Notes: generated from the sequence alone by a model not told the origin. A stretch of 64,000 nucleotides of DNA from Pseudomonas sp. PSKL.D1 (GCF_028898945.1 NZ_CP118607.1:62001-126000); one strand, 5' to 3'; positions 8,685-20,069 are shown, numbered from the stretch's first letter. Numbers and translations are program-made.

Positions 8685-9251
8685 ATGAACGGCCTGCCGC
8701 TCAAACGCCTGGTGCTGCGCCTGCTGATGCTGACGGTGGTGATGTTTGCCTTCGGCTTTGCCCTGGTGCCGATCTATGACGTGATGTGCAGGGCGTTCGG
8801 CATCAACGGCAAGACTGGCGGGCAGTACGAGGGCAGCCAGGTCAGTGACCCGACACGGTCGGTAAGGGTGCAGTTCATGTCGACCAATGCCAGCGACATG
8901 GTCTGGGACTTCTATTCCACCGCCGATCAGCTTGAGGTCAACCCGGGGGCAGTCAACCAGATGATCTTCATTGCCCACAACCCGACCGACCGACCCATGA
9001 GTGCCCAGGCCATACCGAGTATCACCCCGGCCGAGGCTGCGGCGTATTTCCACAAGACCGAGTGCTTTTGCTTTACCCAGCAGGTGCTGCAACCCGGCGA
9101 ACGCATCGAGATGCCGGTGCGCTTCATCGTCGACCGCGACCTGCCGGCCGGTGTGAAGCACCTGACACTGGCCTACACCTTGTTCGACATCACTGCGCGT
9201 CACCCGCCGGTCGCCCATGCCGCGGTCCCGAACGCCCAGGGCGCCCGCTGA
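8685..9251 (+). CDS. ctaG: Cytochrome c oxidase assembly protein CtaG/Cox11
   Basis: The protein has 188 residues with one N-terminal membrane anchor (about 8-30) and a periplasmic immunoglobulin-like domain. The copper-binding motif ECFCFTQQ, with its two Cys, is followed by LQPGERIEMPVRF as in Cox11. The family delivers Cu(I) to the CuB site of subunit I. The gene lies between coxA and coxC, 10 bp after the coxA stop. Confidence 0.96.
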   Translation: MNGLPLKRLVLRLLMLTVVMFAFGFALVPIYDVMCRAFGINGKTGGQYEGSQVSDPTRSVRVQFMSTNASDMVWDFYSTADQLEVNPGAVNQMIFIAHNPTDRPMSAQAIPSITPAEAAAYFHKTECFCFTQQVLQPGERIEMPVRFIVDRDLPAGVKHLTLAYTLFDITARHPPVAHAAVPNAQGAR

Positions 9252-9267
9252 GGGAAGGAGAACAGCA

Positions 9268-10155
9268 ATGGCAAGTCATGAGCACTACTATGTTCCGGCG
9301 CAGAGCAAGTGGCCGATCATTGCCACCATCGGCATGTTCATCACGGTGTTTGGCCTTGGTACCTGGTTCAACGACCTAAAAGCTGGCCACCCCGAGTCGC
9401 ACGGGCCGCTCATCTTCTTTGTCGGGGCGTTGTGCCTGGCCTACATGTTGTTCGGCTGGTTTGGCGCCGTGGTGAAAGAGAGCCGCGCCGGGTTGTACAG
9501 CCCGCAACTGGACCGCTCGTTCCGCTGGGGCATGAGTTGGTTCATCTTCTCCGAGGTGATGTTCTTCCTGGCGTTCTTCGGTGCGCTGTTCTATGTGCGG
9601 GTGCTGGCCGGGCCGTGGCTGGGCGGTGAAGGCGCCAAAGGCGTTGCTCACATGCTGTGGCCGACGTTCGAGTTCACCTGGCCATTGCTGCATACGCCCG
9701 ACCCTAAGCTGTTCCCACCGCCCAAGGAAGTGATCGACCCATGGCACCTGCCGTTGATCAACACGATCCTGCTGGTGAGCTCAAGTGTAACCATCACCAT
9801 TGCCCACCACGCCCTGCGGCGTGACCATCGTGGGGCGCTAAAACTGTGGATGGCACTGACCATCATTCTGGGGCTGAGCTTCATCGCCCTGCAGGCCTAC
9901 GAATATCACGAGGCCTACACCAAGCTGGGGCTGACGCTGGGATCGGGAATCTACGGTGCAACGTTCTTCATGCTGACCGGCTTTCACGGCGCCCACGTTA
10001 CCTTGGGCACGATCATCCTGATCGTGATGTTCGTACGCATCTTGCGGGGGCACTTCAACCCAGACAAACACTTCGGCTTCGAGGCGGCCAGCTGGTACTG
10101 GCACTTTGTGGATGTGGTGTGGGTGGGGCTGTTCATCTTTGTGTACGTTTTGTAG
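9268..10155 (+). CDS. coxC: Cytochrome c oxidase subunit III
   Basis: The protein has 295 residues. The start at 9268 follows GGAAGGAG. It has seven predicted helices typical of subunit III (SHEHYYVPAQSKWP, FIFSEVMFFLAFFGALFYVR, GFHGAHVTLGTIILIVM, ASWYWHFVDVVWVGLF). Subunit III stabilises the catalytic core and the proton-uptake path. Its stop codon (TAG, 10153-10155) is the edge of a REP element, so repeat and coding sequence share bases. Confidence 0.97.
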   Translation: MASHEHYYVPAQSKWPIIATIGMFITVFGLGTWFNDLKAGHPESHGPLIFFVGALCLAYMLFGWFGAVVKESRAGLYSPQLDRSFRWGMSWFIFSEVMFFLAFFGALFYVRVLAGPWLGGEGAKGVAHMLWPTFEFTWPLLHTPDPKLFPPPKEVIDPWHLPLINTILLVSSSVTITIAHHALRRDHRGALKLWMALTIILGLSFIALQAYEYHEAYTKLGLTLGSGIYGATFFMLTGFHGAHVTLGTIILIVMFVRILRGHFNPDKHFGFEAASWYWHFVDVVWVGLFIFVYVL

Positions 10156-10191
10156 GAGCGGATTTATCCGCGATCACCGGCGAAACCGGTG
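10152..10191. repeat. REP element overlapping coxC stop codon
   Basis: The 23 bases 10152-10174 are identical to one arm of the REP pair at 23219-23268 (core GGAGCGGATTTATCC). A second small dyad (CACCGG/CCGGTG) follows. It lies between the convergent coxC and DUF2909 genes, a usual REP position, and may stop transcription or protect transcripts. Confidence 0.8.
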
Positions 10192-10202
10192 CAAAGGTGG
10201 TT

Positions 10203-10406
10203 TCAAAACGGCGCGTGGGAGACCAGCTGGCCACTGATCAAGCCCCAGGCCACCAGGCCAACGGTCAACGCGGCCAGGGTTACACGCACTGTCAGCGCCT
10301 TCAGCAAGCGGGTCGAGTTTTCATCGTCCTTGACCAGAAACACCAGGCCACTGAACAAACTGGCAATTGTGGCCAACAGCATCAGGACAATCGCGGCCTT
10401 GAGCAT
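10203..10406 (-). CDS. Twin-transmembrane DUF2909-type small protein
   Basis: This 67-residue protein has two hydrophobic helices (about 4-26 and 42-62) separated by a charged loop, VKDDENSTRLLKALTVR. It matches the small DUF2909 proteins found inside cox gene clusters of pseudomonads. It is transcribed against the operon between coxC and surf1, so it is not an operon member despite its constant position. Its function is unknown, possibly oxidase-related. Confidence 0.85.
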   Translation of the reverse strand: MLKAAIVLMLLATIASLFSGLVFLVKDDENSTRLLKALTVRVTLAALTVGLVAWGLISGQLVSHAPF

Positions 10407-10457
10407 GGCGCTACTCCGGGGGGATGCGGTGATGTGGATAAGTATAGCGAGGCGGCC

Positions 10458-11195
10458 GTGAGGCCGTTTCGCCCAGGCTGGATACCAACCCTGGTGGTGC
10501 TTGCGCTGCTACCAGGATTGATTGCACTCGGCTGCTGGCAACTCGGCCGGGCCGACGAAAAGCGCACTTTGCTGGCAACGTATGCCGAGCGCAGTGCCGA
10601 CGCGCCGCTTGCCACCACTCAACTGCTACAGAGCGAAGACCCCGCCTTCCGCCGCGTGCACCTCTACGGCCTTTTCGATGCTGCACACAGTGTGTTGCTG
10701 GATAACCGCATGCGCGACGGCCAGGCCGGGGTGGAGCTGTTGCAGCCCTTCCACGACCAGGCCAGCGGCCTTTGGCTGTTGATCAATCGGGGCTGGCTGC
10801 CCTGGCCAGATCGCCGTGTGCCGGTGAACTTTGATACCCCCACTCAACCGTTGGCGCTGGATGCCTCGGTCTACGTGGCAACGGGCAGCATGTTCCAGCT
10901 CCACCCAGACCCTGAGGGTGGGCAGTGGCCGCACTTGTTGACGGCCGTAGCACCCACTCACCTGTGGCAGCAGCTTGATCGAGAAGGGTTCGCCCATGAG
11001 TTGCGCCTGGCACCCGGCCCGGCTGCCTATCGGCTGGACTGGCCGGTAGTTGCCATGGGCCCGGAAAAGCATCTGGGGTACACCGTGCAGTGGTTCGCCC
11101 TGGCCGCTGCCTTGGTGCTGCTCTACCTCTACTTTGGCTGGCATCACAAGAAGGAGAAACCCCATGGCCGCCGCCACTCCACTGGACCTGCCTGA
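10458..11195 (+). CDS. SURF1-family oxidase assembly protein
   Basis: The protein has 245 residues. A GTG start at 10458 is preferred because it gives the family N-terminus RPFRPGWIPTLVVLALLPG and has GAGG 7 bases upstream. There are two membrane helices, one at each end (about 8-28 and 217-237), with a periplasmic domain between. Family signatures are LGCWQLGRADEKR, LINRGWLPWP and HLGYTVQWFALA. SURF1 proteins help insert heme a into oxidase subunit I. The end overlaps the next gene by 32 bp. Confidence 0.93.
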   Translation: MRPFRPGWIPTLVVLALLPGLIALGCWQLGRADEKRTLLATYAERSADAPLATTQLLQSEDPAFRRVHLYGLFDAAHSVLLDNRMRDGQAGVELLQPFHDQASGLWLLINRGWLPWPDRRVPVNFDTPTQPLALDASVYVATGSMFQLHPDPEGGQWPHLLTAVAPTHLWQQLDREGFAHELRLAPGPAAYRLDWPVVAMGPEKHLGYTVQWFALAAALVLLYLYFGWHHKKEKPHGRRHSTGPA

Positions 11196-11745
11196 ACGTA
11201 GCAAACCCAGAGCCCGCGGGCGTTTGCAGCTGATCCTGATTTTGCTGGTGGTGCTTGGCCCGATGATCCTGGCCACTAGCATGTACAAGCTCCAGTTCTG
11301 GGTACCTGAAGGGCGCAGCTACCACGGGGCGATGATTGGGAATGGAGAAACCCGCGCCGATATCGGGGTTGCTGGCCAGGATGAACGTTGGCAACTGCTG
11401 GTTACCGCGCCACAAGCCTGCACCGAGGACTGTCAGCGCCTGGTGTACCTGGCGCGGCAGATCCAGGTTGGCTTGGGCCGGGATGCCAGCCGTGCCAGCC
11501 ATGCGCTGGCTGCGGCCTCGACCTTAAACGATGACTACCAAGCGTTGTTGGGGCGTGAATATCCCCAGTTGCAGCGTTACCCATTGGATGCGCAGCGGTA
11601 TCTGCAGAAGGTTGGTGAACCCGGCCCGCAGCTGTGGATTGTCGACCCGCACGGCAACCTGGTACTGCGCTACGACGGCAAGGTCAACGGCAAGCATGTG
11701 CTGGATGACCTGCGTCACCTGCTCAAGCTGTCCAACATTGGCTAG
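11164..11745 (+). CDS. Membrane-anchored Sco/thioredoxin-like protein of cox operon
   Basis: The protein has 193 residues. The start at 11164 follows AAGGAG within the surf1 3' end. One N-terminal membrane helix (about 20-42) precedes a periplasmic domain with the segment LLVTAPQACTEDCQRLVYLARQ. The CxxxC spacing and position recall the copper-binding CPDIC of Sco proteins, and WIVDPHGNLVLRYDG matches the late beta-hairpin of Sco/thioredoxin folds. The conserved His of Sco is not obvious. It is probably a redox or copper-handling helper in oxidase assembly. This role is inferred from motif and neighbours; the family has no name that I recognise. Confidence 0.8.
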   Translation: MAAATPLDLPERSKPRARGRLQLILILLVVLGPMILATSMYKLQFWVPEGRSYHGAMIGNGETRADIGVAGQDERWQLLVTAPQACTEDCQRLVYLARQIQVGLGRDASRASHALAAASTLNDDYQALLGREYPQLQRYPLDAQRYLQKVGEPGPQLWIVDPHGNLVLRYDGKVNGKHVLDDLRHLLKLSNIG

Positions 11746-11754
11746 GAGCCTGCC

Positions 11755-12828
11755 ATGGCCAGACCCGGATTCCGCCTTGCTGTGTTCGCCACCCTGCTGG
11801 CGCTGCTGGTCGTGCTACTGGGTGCCTATACCCGCCTGACACACGCCGGGCTGGGCTGCCCGGACTGGCCTGGCTGCTATGGCTTTATCAGCGTGCCCAA
11901 AACGCAAGCCCAGTTGGCCCACGCCGAGTTGCATTTCCCCGAGCATCCCGTTGAAGAGGCCAAAGGCTGGGCCGAAATGGTCCACCGCTACTTTGCTGGC
12001 ACTTTGGCTCTGGTAATTGCCTGGCTTGCGTATCACGCGGTTCGCCGGCATGCGCGCGATGGCCAGCCCTACCGCCTGCCGGTACTGCTGCTAGGCGTTG
12101 TGCTGGCTCAGGCTGCCTTCGGCATGTGGACCGTGACGCTCAAACTGTGGCCGCAGGTGGTAACCGCCCATTTGCTTGGTGGCTTCACGACATTGAGCCT
12201 GTTGTTCCTGCTATCGCTACGTCTATCCCGGGCATTTGCGCCGTTGCCAAAACTGCCGCTCAGCCTGCGTCGGCTGGCAGCGCTGGCGTTGTTGGTTGTG
12301 ATCGGCCAGATAGCGCTGGGCGGTTGGGTCAGTGCCAACTACGCGGCGGTTGCCTGCATCGACCTGCCTACCTGCCATGGCCAGTGGTGGCCGGCTGCCG
12401 ACTTCAGCAACGGTTTCCACCTTACCCAGCATGTCGGCCCCAACTACCTGGGGGGGCAACTGGACAGCGATGCGCGCACGGCGATCCACATCAGCCACCG
12501 GCTGGGAGCATTGATGGTTGTGTGCGTTTTGCTGATGCTCAGCTGGAAGCTGCACCGCTGTGGGCTTGGCGGCTTGGCCCGGCTGGTGCTGCTTGCGCTG
12601 TGCCTGCAAGTCGGGTTGGGCATCAGCAACGTGCTGTTCCACTTGCCGCTGGCGGTGGCCGTGGCACACAACGCGGGGGGCGCCTTGCTGTTGATGAGCA
12701 CGGTGTTGGTGAACTACCGCATCCGCGTAGTGGACAAGGTGCGTGTGGGCCACGGCTGGCGCCTGACGCCGGTTACCGACGTGGGTACGACTCATCGGAT
12801 GAGGAATGATTCGTGGCGACGCTTCTGA
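11755..12828 (+). CDS. ctaA: Heme A synthase (COX15/CtaA)
   Basis: The protein has 357 residues with about eight helices in two homologous halves. Key features are GAYTRLTHAGLGCPDWPGC, the first-half His in EMVHRYFAG, the second-half Cys pair in ACIDLPTCHGQWW, and the His residues in AIHISHRLGA and VAHNAGGALL. It oxidises the C8 methyl of heme O to give heme A for the oxidase. The start follows AGGAG, and the end overlaps ctaB by 16 bp. Confidence 0.95.
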   Translation: MARPGFRLAVFATLLALLVVLLGAYTRLTHAGLGCPDWPGCYGFISVPKTQAQLAHAELHFPEHPVEEAKGWAEMVHRYFAGTLALVIAWLAYHAVRRHARDGQPYRLPVLLLGVVLAQAAFGMWTVTLKLWPQVVTAHLLGGFTTLSLLFLLSLRLSRAFAPLPKLPLSLRRLAALALLVVIGQIALGGWVSANYAAVACIDLPTCHGQWWPAADFSNGFHLTQHVGPNYLGGQLDSDARTAIHISHRLGALMVVCVLLMLSWKLHRCGLGGLARLVLLALCLQVGLGISNVLFHLPLAVAVAHNAGGALLLMSTVLVNYRIRVVDKVRVGHGWRLTPVTDVGTTHRMRNDSWRRF

Positions 12829-13706
12829 GTGCACGACGCGCAAGCTGGCGGGACTACCTGGAACTGACCAAGCCCAAGGTCGTGCTGCTGATGCTGATCA
12901 CCTCCCTGGCCGGCATGTTCCTGGCCACCCGCGCCGGGGTGAGCTGGAGCGTGTTGTTGTTCGGCAACCTCGGCATTGCCCTGTGTGCAAGCGGCGCCGC
13001 GGTAGTCAACCATGTTGTGGACCGGCGTATCGACGCAGTCATGGCGCGTACATACAAGCGCCCCATCGCCCAAGGCCGGGTCGAGCCACTGCCCGCATTG
13101 TTGTTTGCATTGGTGCTGGCGGTATCAGGCATGGCTGCCTTACTGGTGTTCACCAACGCCCTCACCGCCTGGCTTACCCTTGCCTCGCTGCTCGGTTACG
13201 CGGTGCTCTACACCGGCTATCTCAAGCGTGCCACACCTCAGAACATCGTGATCGGCGGGTTGGCGGGTGCCGCCCCGCCATTACTGGGTTGGGTGGCAGT
13301 CAGTGGCCATATCAGTGCCGAACCCTTGTTGCTGGTGCTGATCATCTTTGCCTGGACCCCACCGCACTTCTGGGCTTTGGCCATCCACCGCAAGGAAGAG
13401 TACGCAAAGGCCGATATCCCGATGTTGCCGGTGACCCACGGCGAGCGCTACACCAAGCTGCATATCCTGCTGTACACCCTGATATTGCTGGCGGTGAGCC
13501 TTTTGCCTTACGCCATCCACATGAGTGGCCCGCTGTACCTGGCTTGCGCCCTCGCCTTGGGCCTGCGCTTCCTGCATTGGGCCTGGGTGTTGTACCTTGG
13601 CAGCCGGCCGCACGCGGCGATTGGCACCTTCAAGTACTCTATCGGCTACCTGTTCGCGCTGTTTATCGCGTTGCTCGTTGACCACTACCTGCTGCTGAAC
13701 CTATGA
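12813..13706 (+). CDS. ctaB: Protoheme IX farnesyltransferase (heme O synthase)
   Basis: The protein has 297 residues. It begins with GTG at 12813, with GAGGA 8 bases upstream, inside the end of ctaA. It is a UbiA-superfamily prenyltransferase: the first aspartate-rich motif is NHVVDRRIDAVMARTYKRP, and YTGYLKR, WTPPHFWALAIHRKEEYAKADIPM and nine hydrophobic helices match CyoE/CtaB. It adds the farnesyl tail to heme B, making heme O for CtaA. The ATGA overlap with sco couples translation. Confidence 0.96.
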   Translation: MATLLSARRASWRDYLELTKPKVVLLMLITSLAGMFLATRAGVSWSVLLFGNLGIALCASGAAVVNHVVDRRIDAVMARTYKRPIAQGRVEPLPALLFALVLAVSGMAALLVFTNALTAWLTLASLLGYAVLYTGYLKRATPQNIVIGGLAGAAPPLLGWVAVSGHISAEPLLLVLIIFAWTPPHFWALAIHRKEEYAKADIPMLPVTHGERYTKLHILLYTLILLAVSLLPYAIHMSGPLYLACALALGLRFLHWAWVLYLGSRPHAAIGTFKYSIGYLFALFIALLVDHYLLLNL

Positions 13707-14335
13707 CCCGAACCCAGAAAACCGTCTTTATCCTCGTTGCCCTGGTCGCGCTGATCATGGGCCTTACCGTCAACAAGGTGCTTAATGGCCGCGATCAGCC
13801 CAACCCTACGGAGCTGATCGACGCTGGCATCATCCTCCTGCCGCAAAGCCGTGCAGTAGCTGATGTGACCATGACCAATCAGGATGGCCAGCCCGTACAG
13901 CTGGACGACCTCAAGGGCAAGTGGTCGCTATTATTCTTCGGCTACACGTACTGCCCGGACATCTGCCCGACTACCCTGGCCCAGTTGCGCCAAGTGAAAA
14001 GCGAGTTGCCTAAAGAAGCGGTGGACCGCCTGCAGGTGGTGTTGGTGAGCGTGGACCCGAACCGGGACACGCCGAATCAGCTCAAGCAGTACCTGGGCTA
14101 TTTCGACAAGGATTTCGTGGGGGTGGCGGGGTCGATTGAAGATACCCAGAAGCTCGCGAACGCCTTGAGCATTCCGTTCATCCCGGCGGATACCAGCAAG
14201 CCGGGGTATACCGTGGATCACAGCGGCAACCTGGCCATTGTCGGGCCGGATGGGCGCCAGCGCGGTTTCATTCGGGCGCCGTTCAATAACCAGAAGCTGG
14301 TGGCGCAATTGCCGGGCCTGGTCAAACGGGATTGA
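13703..14335 (+). CDS. SCO1/SenC copper chaperone
   Basis: The protein has 210 residues with an N-terminal membrane anchor (about 7-25) and a periplasmic thioredoxin-fold domain. The copper site is present: GYTYCPDICPTTLAQ with CxxxC, and the distal His in YTVDHSGNLAIVGPDG. Sco proteins load or reduce the CuA centre of subunit II. It is the last gene of the cox operon and is followed by an inverted REP pair. Confidence 0.95.
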   Translation: MTRTQKTVFILVALVALIMGLTVNKVLNGRDQPNPTELIDAGIILLPQSRAVADVTMTNQDGQPVQLDDLKGKWSLLFFGYTYCPDICPTTLAQLRQVKSELPKEAVDRLQVVLVSVDPNRDTPNQLKQYLGYFDKDFVGVAGSIEDTQKLANALSIPFIPADTSKPGYTVDHSGNLAIVGPDGRQRGFIRAPFNNQKLVAQLPGLVKRD

Positions 14336-14350
14336 GCAGGCCTCAAAAGC

Positions 14351-14432
14351 TTCGCGGGTAAACCCGCTCCCACAGGTACGGCACCGCCTTTCAAGCCCGT
14401 GCTATCCCTGTGGGAGCGGGTTTACCCGCGAA
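14351..14432. repeat. Inverted pair of REP elements
   Basis: Bases 14351-14376 and 14407-14432 are perfect 26-base reverse complements containing GGAGCGGGTTTACCC. They lie between the convergent sco and metQ genes. Such head-to-head REP pairs in P. putida sit at 3' ends of operons and could terminate both transcripts, but no U-run is present. Confidence 0.88.
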
Positions 14433-14453
14433 GAATCAAGCGCGAAGTTCAGC

Positions 14454-15224
14454 TTAGAACGCTGGAACCACAGCGCCCTTGTACTTCTCTTCGATGAACT
14501 TCTTCACCTCAGGCGAATGCAGCGCAGCCGCCAGCTTCTTCATGTCGTCCGAATCCTTGTTGTCCGGGCGGGCAACCAGGATGTTCACGTACGGCGAGTC
14601 GCTGCCTTCGATGGCCAGCGCATCCTTTTCAGGGTTCAGCTTGGCTTCCAGTGCATAGTTGGTGTTGATCAGCGCTGCATCCACCTGGGTCAGCACACGC
14701 GGGATGGTGGCCGCTTCCAGTTCACGGAACTTGATGTTTTTCGGGTTCTCGGCCACATCCTTCACGGTCGACAGGATGTTTTTGTTGTCCTTGAGCTTGA
14801 TCACGCCGGCTTTGTCCAGCAGCAGCAGTGCACGGCCGCCGTTGGTGGCATCGTTGGGGATGACCACGGTGGCGCCGGAGGACAGCTCGTCCAGCTTCTT
14901 GATCTTGGCCGAGTACACACCCAGCGGCTCGATGTGCACGCCGGTAACGCTCACCAGCTGAGTGCCCTTGGCCTTGTTGAATTCATCCAGGTACGGCTGG
15001 TGCTGGAAGAAGTTGGCGTCCAGGCGCTTTTCCGCCACCTGCACGTTTGGCTGGATGTAGTCGGTGAATTCCTTGACCTTCAGCTCCACGCCCTCCTTCG
15101 CCAGTTGCGGTTTGACGAAGTTGAGGATTTCGGCGTGCGGCACCGGGGTAGCGGCAACGGTCAGGTCACCCGCGTGGGCCGAGAAGGCCGCGACAGCGGC
15201 AGCGACAGCAAGCAGTTTCTTCAT
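14454..15224 (-). CDS. metQ: Methionine ABC transporter substrate-binding protein
   Basis: The protein has 256 residues. The signal peptide MKKLLAVAAAVAAFSAHA is cut before GDLTVAATPVPHAEIL. Family segments are FTDYIQPN, NFFQHQPYLDEFN, VVIPNDATNGGRALLLL and NTNYALEA. This is NlpA/MetQ, binding methionine (D- or L-) for the MetNI importer. Unlike E. coli MetQ there is no lipobox cysteine, so it should be soluble in the periplasm. It is the last gene of the metN-metI-metQ operon, with AGGAG ahead of the start. Confidence 0.92.
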   Translation of the reverse strand: MKKLLAVAAAVAAFSAHAGDLTVAATPVPHAEILNFVKPQLAKEGVELKVKEFTDYIQPNVQVAEKRLDANFFQHQPYLDEFNKAKGTQLVSVTGVHIEPLGVYSAKIKKLDELSSGATVVIPNDATNGGRALLLLDKAGVIKLKDNKNILSTVKDVAENPKNIKFRELEAATIPRVLTQVDAALINTNYALEAKLNPEKDALAIEGSDSPYVNILVARPDNKDSDDMKKLAAALHSPEVKKFIEEKYKGAVVPAF

Positions 15225-15288
15225 TGATCACTCCTTGTGAGGGCCGCGACGGCCCCCGAACGGGTCGGCGGGGCCGACCCCATTGGGG

Positions 15289-15960
15289 TTACTTACGGGA
15301 AAAATGCACGACCAGTTTGTCGCCCACGCTTTGCAGTACTTGAACCAGAATCAGCAGCAGCACGACGGTAACGATCATCACATCGGTCTGGAAACGCTGG
15401 TAGCCGAAGCGGATTGCCAGGTCGCCAAGGCCGCCGGCACCGACTACACCCGCCATGGCGGTGTACGACACCAAGGTGATGGCAGTGACGGTGATGGCCG
15501 CGAAAATGCCCGGCCGGGCTTCTGGCAGCAGTGCATTGGTGATGATCTGGCGGGTGGTGGCGCCCATCGACTGGGTGGCTTCGATGATGCCGCGGTCCAC
15601 CTCACGCAGGGCGGTTTCCACCAGCCGCGCGAAGAACGGCGTGGCGCCCACCACCAGCGGCGGAATGGCACCGGCTACGCCCAGCGACGTGCCTGTGATC
15701 AGCACGGTTACCGGAATCATCACGATCAGCAGGATGATGAACGGCAGCGAACGCAGTACGTTGACGATGAACGACAGCAGCGCGTAAACGCCCTTTTGCT
15801 CGAACATCTGCCGCGGGCCGCACAGGAACAGCAGCACGCCCAGTGGCAGGCCCAGCAGCACGGTGAAGAACAGCGAGCCGAACAGCATGATCATGGTGTC
15901 GATGGTGGCCAGCCAGATTTCGGCCCAGTCGACGTTGGCGAAGAAATTGAGCGCGTCCAT
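15289..15960 (-). CDS. metI: Methionine ABC transporter permease
   Basis: The protein has 223 residues. The ATG at 15960 overlaps the metN stop by one base (TGATG), which decides the start. It has five or six membrane helices with the permease loop EVDRGIIEATQSMGATTRQIITNALLPEARPGI, which docks on the ATPase. It pairs with MetN and MetQ for methionine uptake. Confidence 0.95.
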   Translation of the reverse strand: MDALNFFANVDWAEIWLATIDTMIMLFGSLFFTVLLGLPLGVLLFLCGPRQMFEQKGVYALLSFIVNVLRSLPFIILLIVMIPVTVLITGTSLGVAGAIPPLVVGATPFFARLVETALREVDRGIIEATQSMGATTRQIITNALLPEARPGIFAAITVTAITLVSYTAMAGVVGAGGLGDLAIRFGYQRFQTDVMIVTVVLLLILVQVLQSVGDKLVVHFSRK

Positions 15961-16967
15961 CAACGCAGTACCTCCATATGTACGTCAGCTGCCTTGAAGC
16001 GGTCGAATGCTGCGTCCATGTCGCCGCCTGTGACGGCAAGGGTCAGCTGCCCATAGGGCACATCCTTGATGCGGTCGATGCGCCCGGCAAGGATGCTGTA
16101 ATCCACACCGGTTTCGCGGGCAACGGTGCCCAGCAGCGGAGCGTAAGTGGCATCGCCCTGGAACGTCAGGCGCACGATGCGGCCCGGGACGTGGGCGAAA
16201 TCATCGCGCTGTTCGCTCTCGTCGATCTGCTCGTCTTCTTGCACAAAGCGTTTGGTGGTCGGGTGCTGCGGGTGCAGGAACACTTCGGCCACGGTGCCTT
16301 GTTCGACGATTTGCCCGGCGTCCATCACTGCAACGCGGTCGCACACGCGACGGATCACATCCATTTCGTGGGTGATCAGCACGATGGTGAGCTTCAGTTC
16401 CCGGTTGATTTCGGCCAGTAACTGCAACACCGAAGCCGTAGTTTGCGGGTCGAGGGCGCTGGTGGCCTCGTCGCACAGCAGGATTTTCGGGTTGGTGGAC
16501 AAGGCGCGGGCAATGCCGACGCGCTGTTTTTGGCCGCCCGACAGCTGTGCGGGGTATTTCTTCGCGTGGTCCTGCAGGCCAACACGGGCCAGCAGCTCGG
16601 TGACGCGCTTGTCGATTTCGGCGCGCGACAGCTCGCCGGCCAGGGTCAGCGGCAGGGCCACGTTGTCGGCAACGGTCTTGGAGGCCAGCAAGTTGAAGTG
16701 CTGGAAGATCATCCCGACCTGCTGGCGGAAGCCGCGCAGCTGGCTGGCGTTGAACGCGGTCACGTCTTCGCCATCCACGATGATCTTGCCGCCGGAAGGC
16801 TGCTCCAGGCGATTGATCAGGCGCAGCAGGGTGCTTTTGCCCGCGCCGGAATGGCCGATCAGGCCAAAGACCTGGCCGTTTTCGATGCTCAGGCTGGTCG
16901 GGTTTAGCGCGGGGATTTCCCTACCGGCGACGCGGTAGGTTTTATGTACATGTTGGAACTCGATCAC
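15960..16967 (-). CDS. metN: Methionine ABC transporter ATP-binding protein
   Basis: The protein has 335 residues. The Walker A is GHSGAGKST, the signature [15 protein letters not shown], and the Walker [13 protein letters not shown]. The C-terminal domain (about 260-335) is the NIL regulatory domain, which in E. coli MetN binds methionine and inhibits transport. It is the first gene of the metNIQ operon. It diverges from katE across 226 bp (16968-17193), where I see no clear operator. Confidence 0.95.
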   Translation of the reverse strand: MIEFQHVHKTYRVAGREIPALNPTSLSIENGQVFGLIGHSGAGKSTLLRLINRLEQPSGGKIIVDGEDVTAFNASQLRGFRQQVGMIFQHFNLLASKTVADNVALPLTLAGELSRAEIDKRVTELLARVGLQDHAKKYPAQLSGGQKQRVGIARALSTNPKILLCDEATSALDPQTTASVLQLLAEINRELKLTIVLITHEMDVIRRVCDRVAVMDAGQIVEQGTVAEVFLHPQHPTTKRFVQEDEQIDESEQRDDFAHVPGRIVRLTFQGDATYAPLLGTVARETGVDYSILAGRIDRIKDVPYGQLTLAVTGGDMDAAFDRFKAADVHMEVLR

Positions 16968-17193
16968 GTAGCGAACCTTGTGGGGCGCATGGAATTAGGG
17001 TCAGCGGTTAGCTGGGGTCGCGCATTTTAGCCTTTTCCCATAGCTGTTCTTAGCATTTATTTCGTAATGCACCAATCCATCGGGCATATCGCGACAACCG
17101 GTAAACCCGATTGAACGCTCGCCAAAGCCCTCCAGTCACTTGTTGAACAAGCCCGAAACGGGCACGCCTGAAGACTGACGAGGAGAGCCGACC

Positions 17194-19329
<2,136 letters not shown>

Positions 19330-19337
19330 TGGGGCAC

Positions 19338-19360
19338 TTCGCGGGGCCTTGCCCCGCGAA
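19338..19360. terminator. Perfect hairpin between convergent katE and lipoprotein genes
   Basis: TTCGCGGGGC, loop CTT, GCCCCGCGAA forms a 10-bp perfect stem. It lies between the stop codons of katE and the minus-strand lipoprotein. It is REP-like in sequence and could work as a terminator in both directions, although no T-run follows. Confidence 0.6.
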
Positions 19361-19364
19361 GGTC

Positions 19365-20069
19365 TCAGCGCTGATGCGGGACCAGTACCACTTGGGCCGG
19401 CATCGAGCGCTGAATCTCATGTTTCTGCTTCAAGCTGAAGCCACTATCGATCTTGTGCACCCGCTTCTGCAGCAACGTCTTCAACCAGGGTGCGTCCTCG
19501 GTGCGTGGCACCTGAAATACCACCTCACATTGATAATTCACGACGTCCTTGGCAATTTCGTCCAGCTGGCGACGCATTGCAGCAATGTCAGTGGTTTTCA
19601 AGGCGATCACGGTGCTTGGCGCCGTTGGGTCGATTACGCGTGCCTGAGGTTTGGCCTCCGCTGCCTTCAGCGCTGCTTCGGCTTTTTCCAGCTCGGCCTT
19701 GCGGGCTTGGCTGACGGCATCACCACCCGTTACTGCCGGGGCTTGTGGCATTAACGCACGGGCACGCGCCAACGCGGTTGCAGCCGCGTTCACATCGCCC
19801 TTCTGCAGCACGATCTGGCTGCGCTGCAGGTAAGCTTCGGCAAGTTGGCGCTGATACTGCTCCAGGCGTGCATCATCGGGCGACTGGGCCTGCAGGGTGG
19901 CCAGTTGATCTTCGGCGGTGGCCAGCTCATTGCTGGCGATACTCTGTTGCAGCTGCTGCCAGGCATCGGCTTGGGCAGGTGCAGCCTGCTCGACCGGTGC
20001 GCTGGAACACGCAGCCAGGAACAGGGAAAACGCGGCAACAAGCAGATAACGGGATGCGAACGGCTTCAT
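19365..20069 (-). CDS. Hypothetical lipoprotein downstream of znuB
   Basis: The protein has 234 residues. Lipobox LAAC in LVAAFSLFLAACSSAP predicts an acylated envelope protein. Residues 35-130 are helical and TPR-like (LATAEDQLATLQAQSPDDARLEQ, LQKGDVNAAATALARARAL). The C-terminal part is basic and less regular. The gene follows znuB by 128 bp on the same strand, and the same order occurs in P. aeruginosa as I remember it. Its function is unknown; a link to zinc is only positional. Confidence 0.85.
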   Translation of the reverse strand: MKPFASRYLLVAAFSLFLAACSSAPVEQAAPAQADAWQQLQQSIASNELATAEDQLATLQAQSPDDARLEQYQRQLAEAYLQRSQIVLQKGDVNAAATALARARALMPQAPAVTGGDAVSQARKAELEKAEAALKAAEAKPQARVIDPTAPSTVIALKTTDIAAMRRQLDEIAKDVVNYQCEVVFQVPRTEDAPWLKTLLQKRVHKIDSGFSLKQKHEIQRSMPAQVVLVPHQR

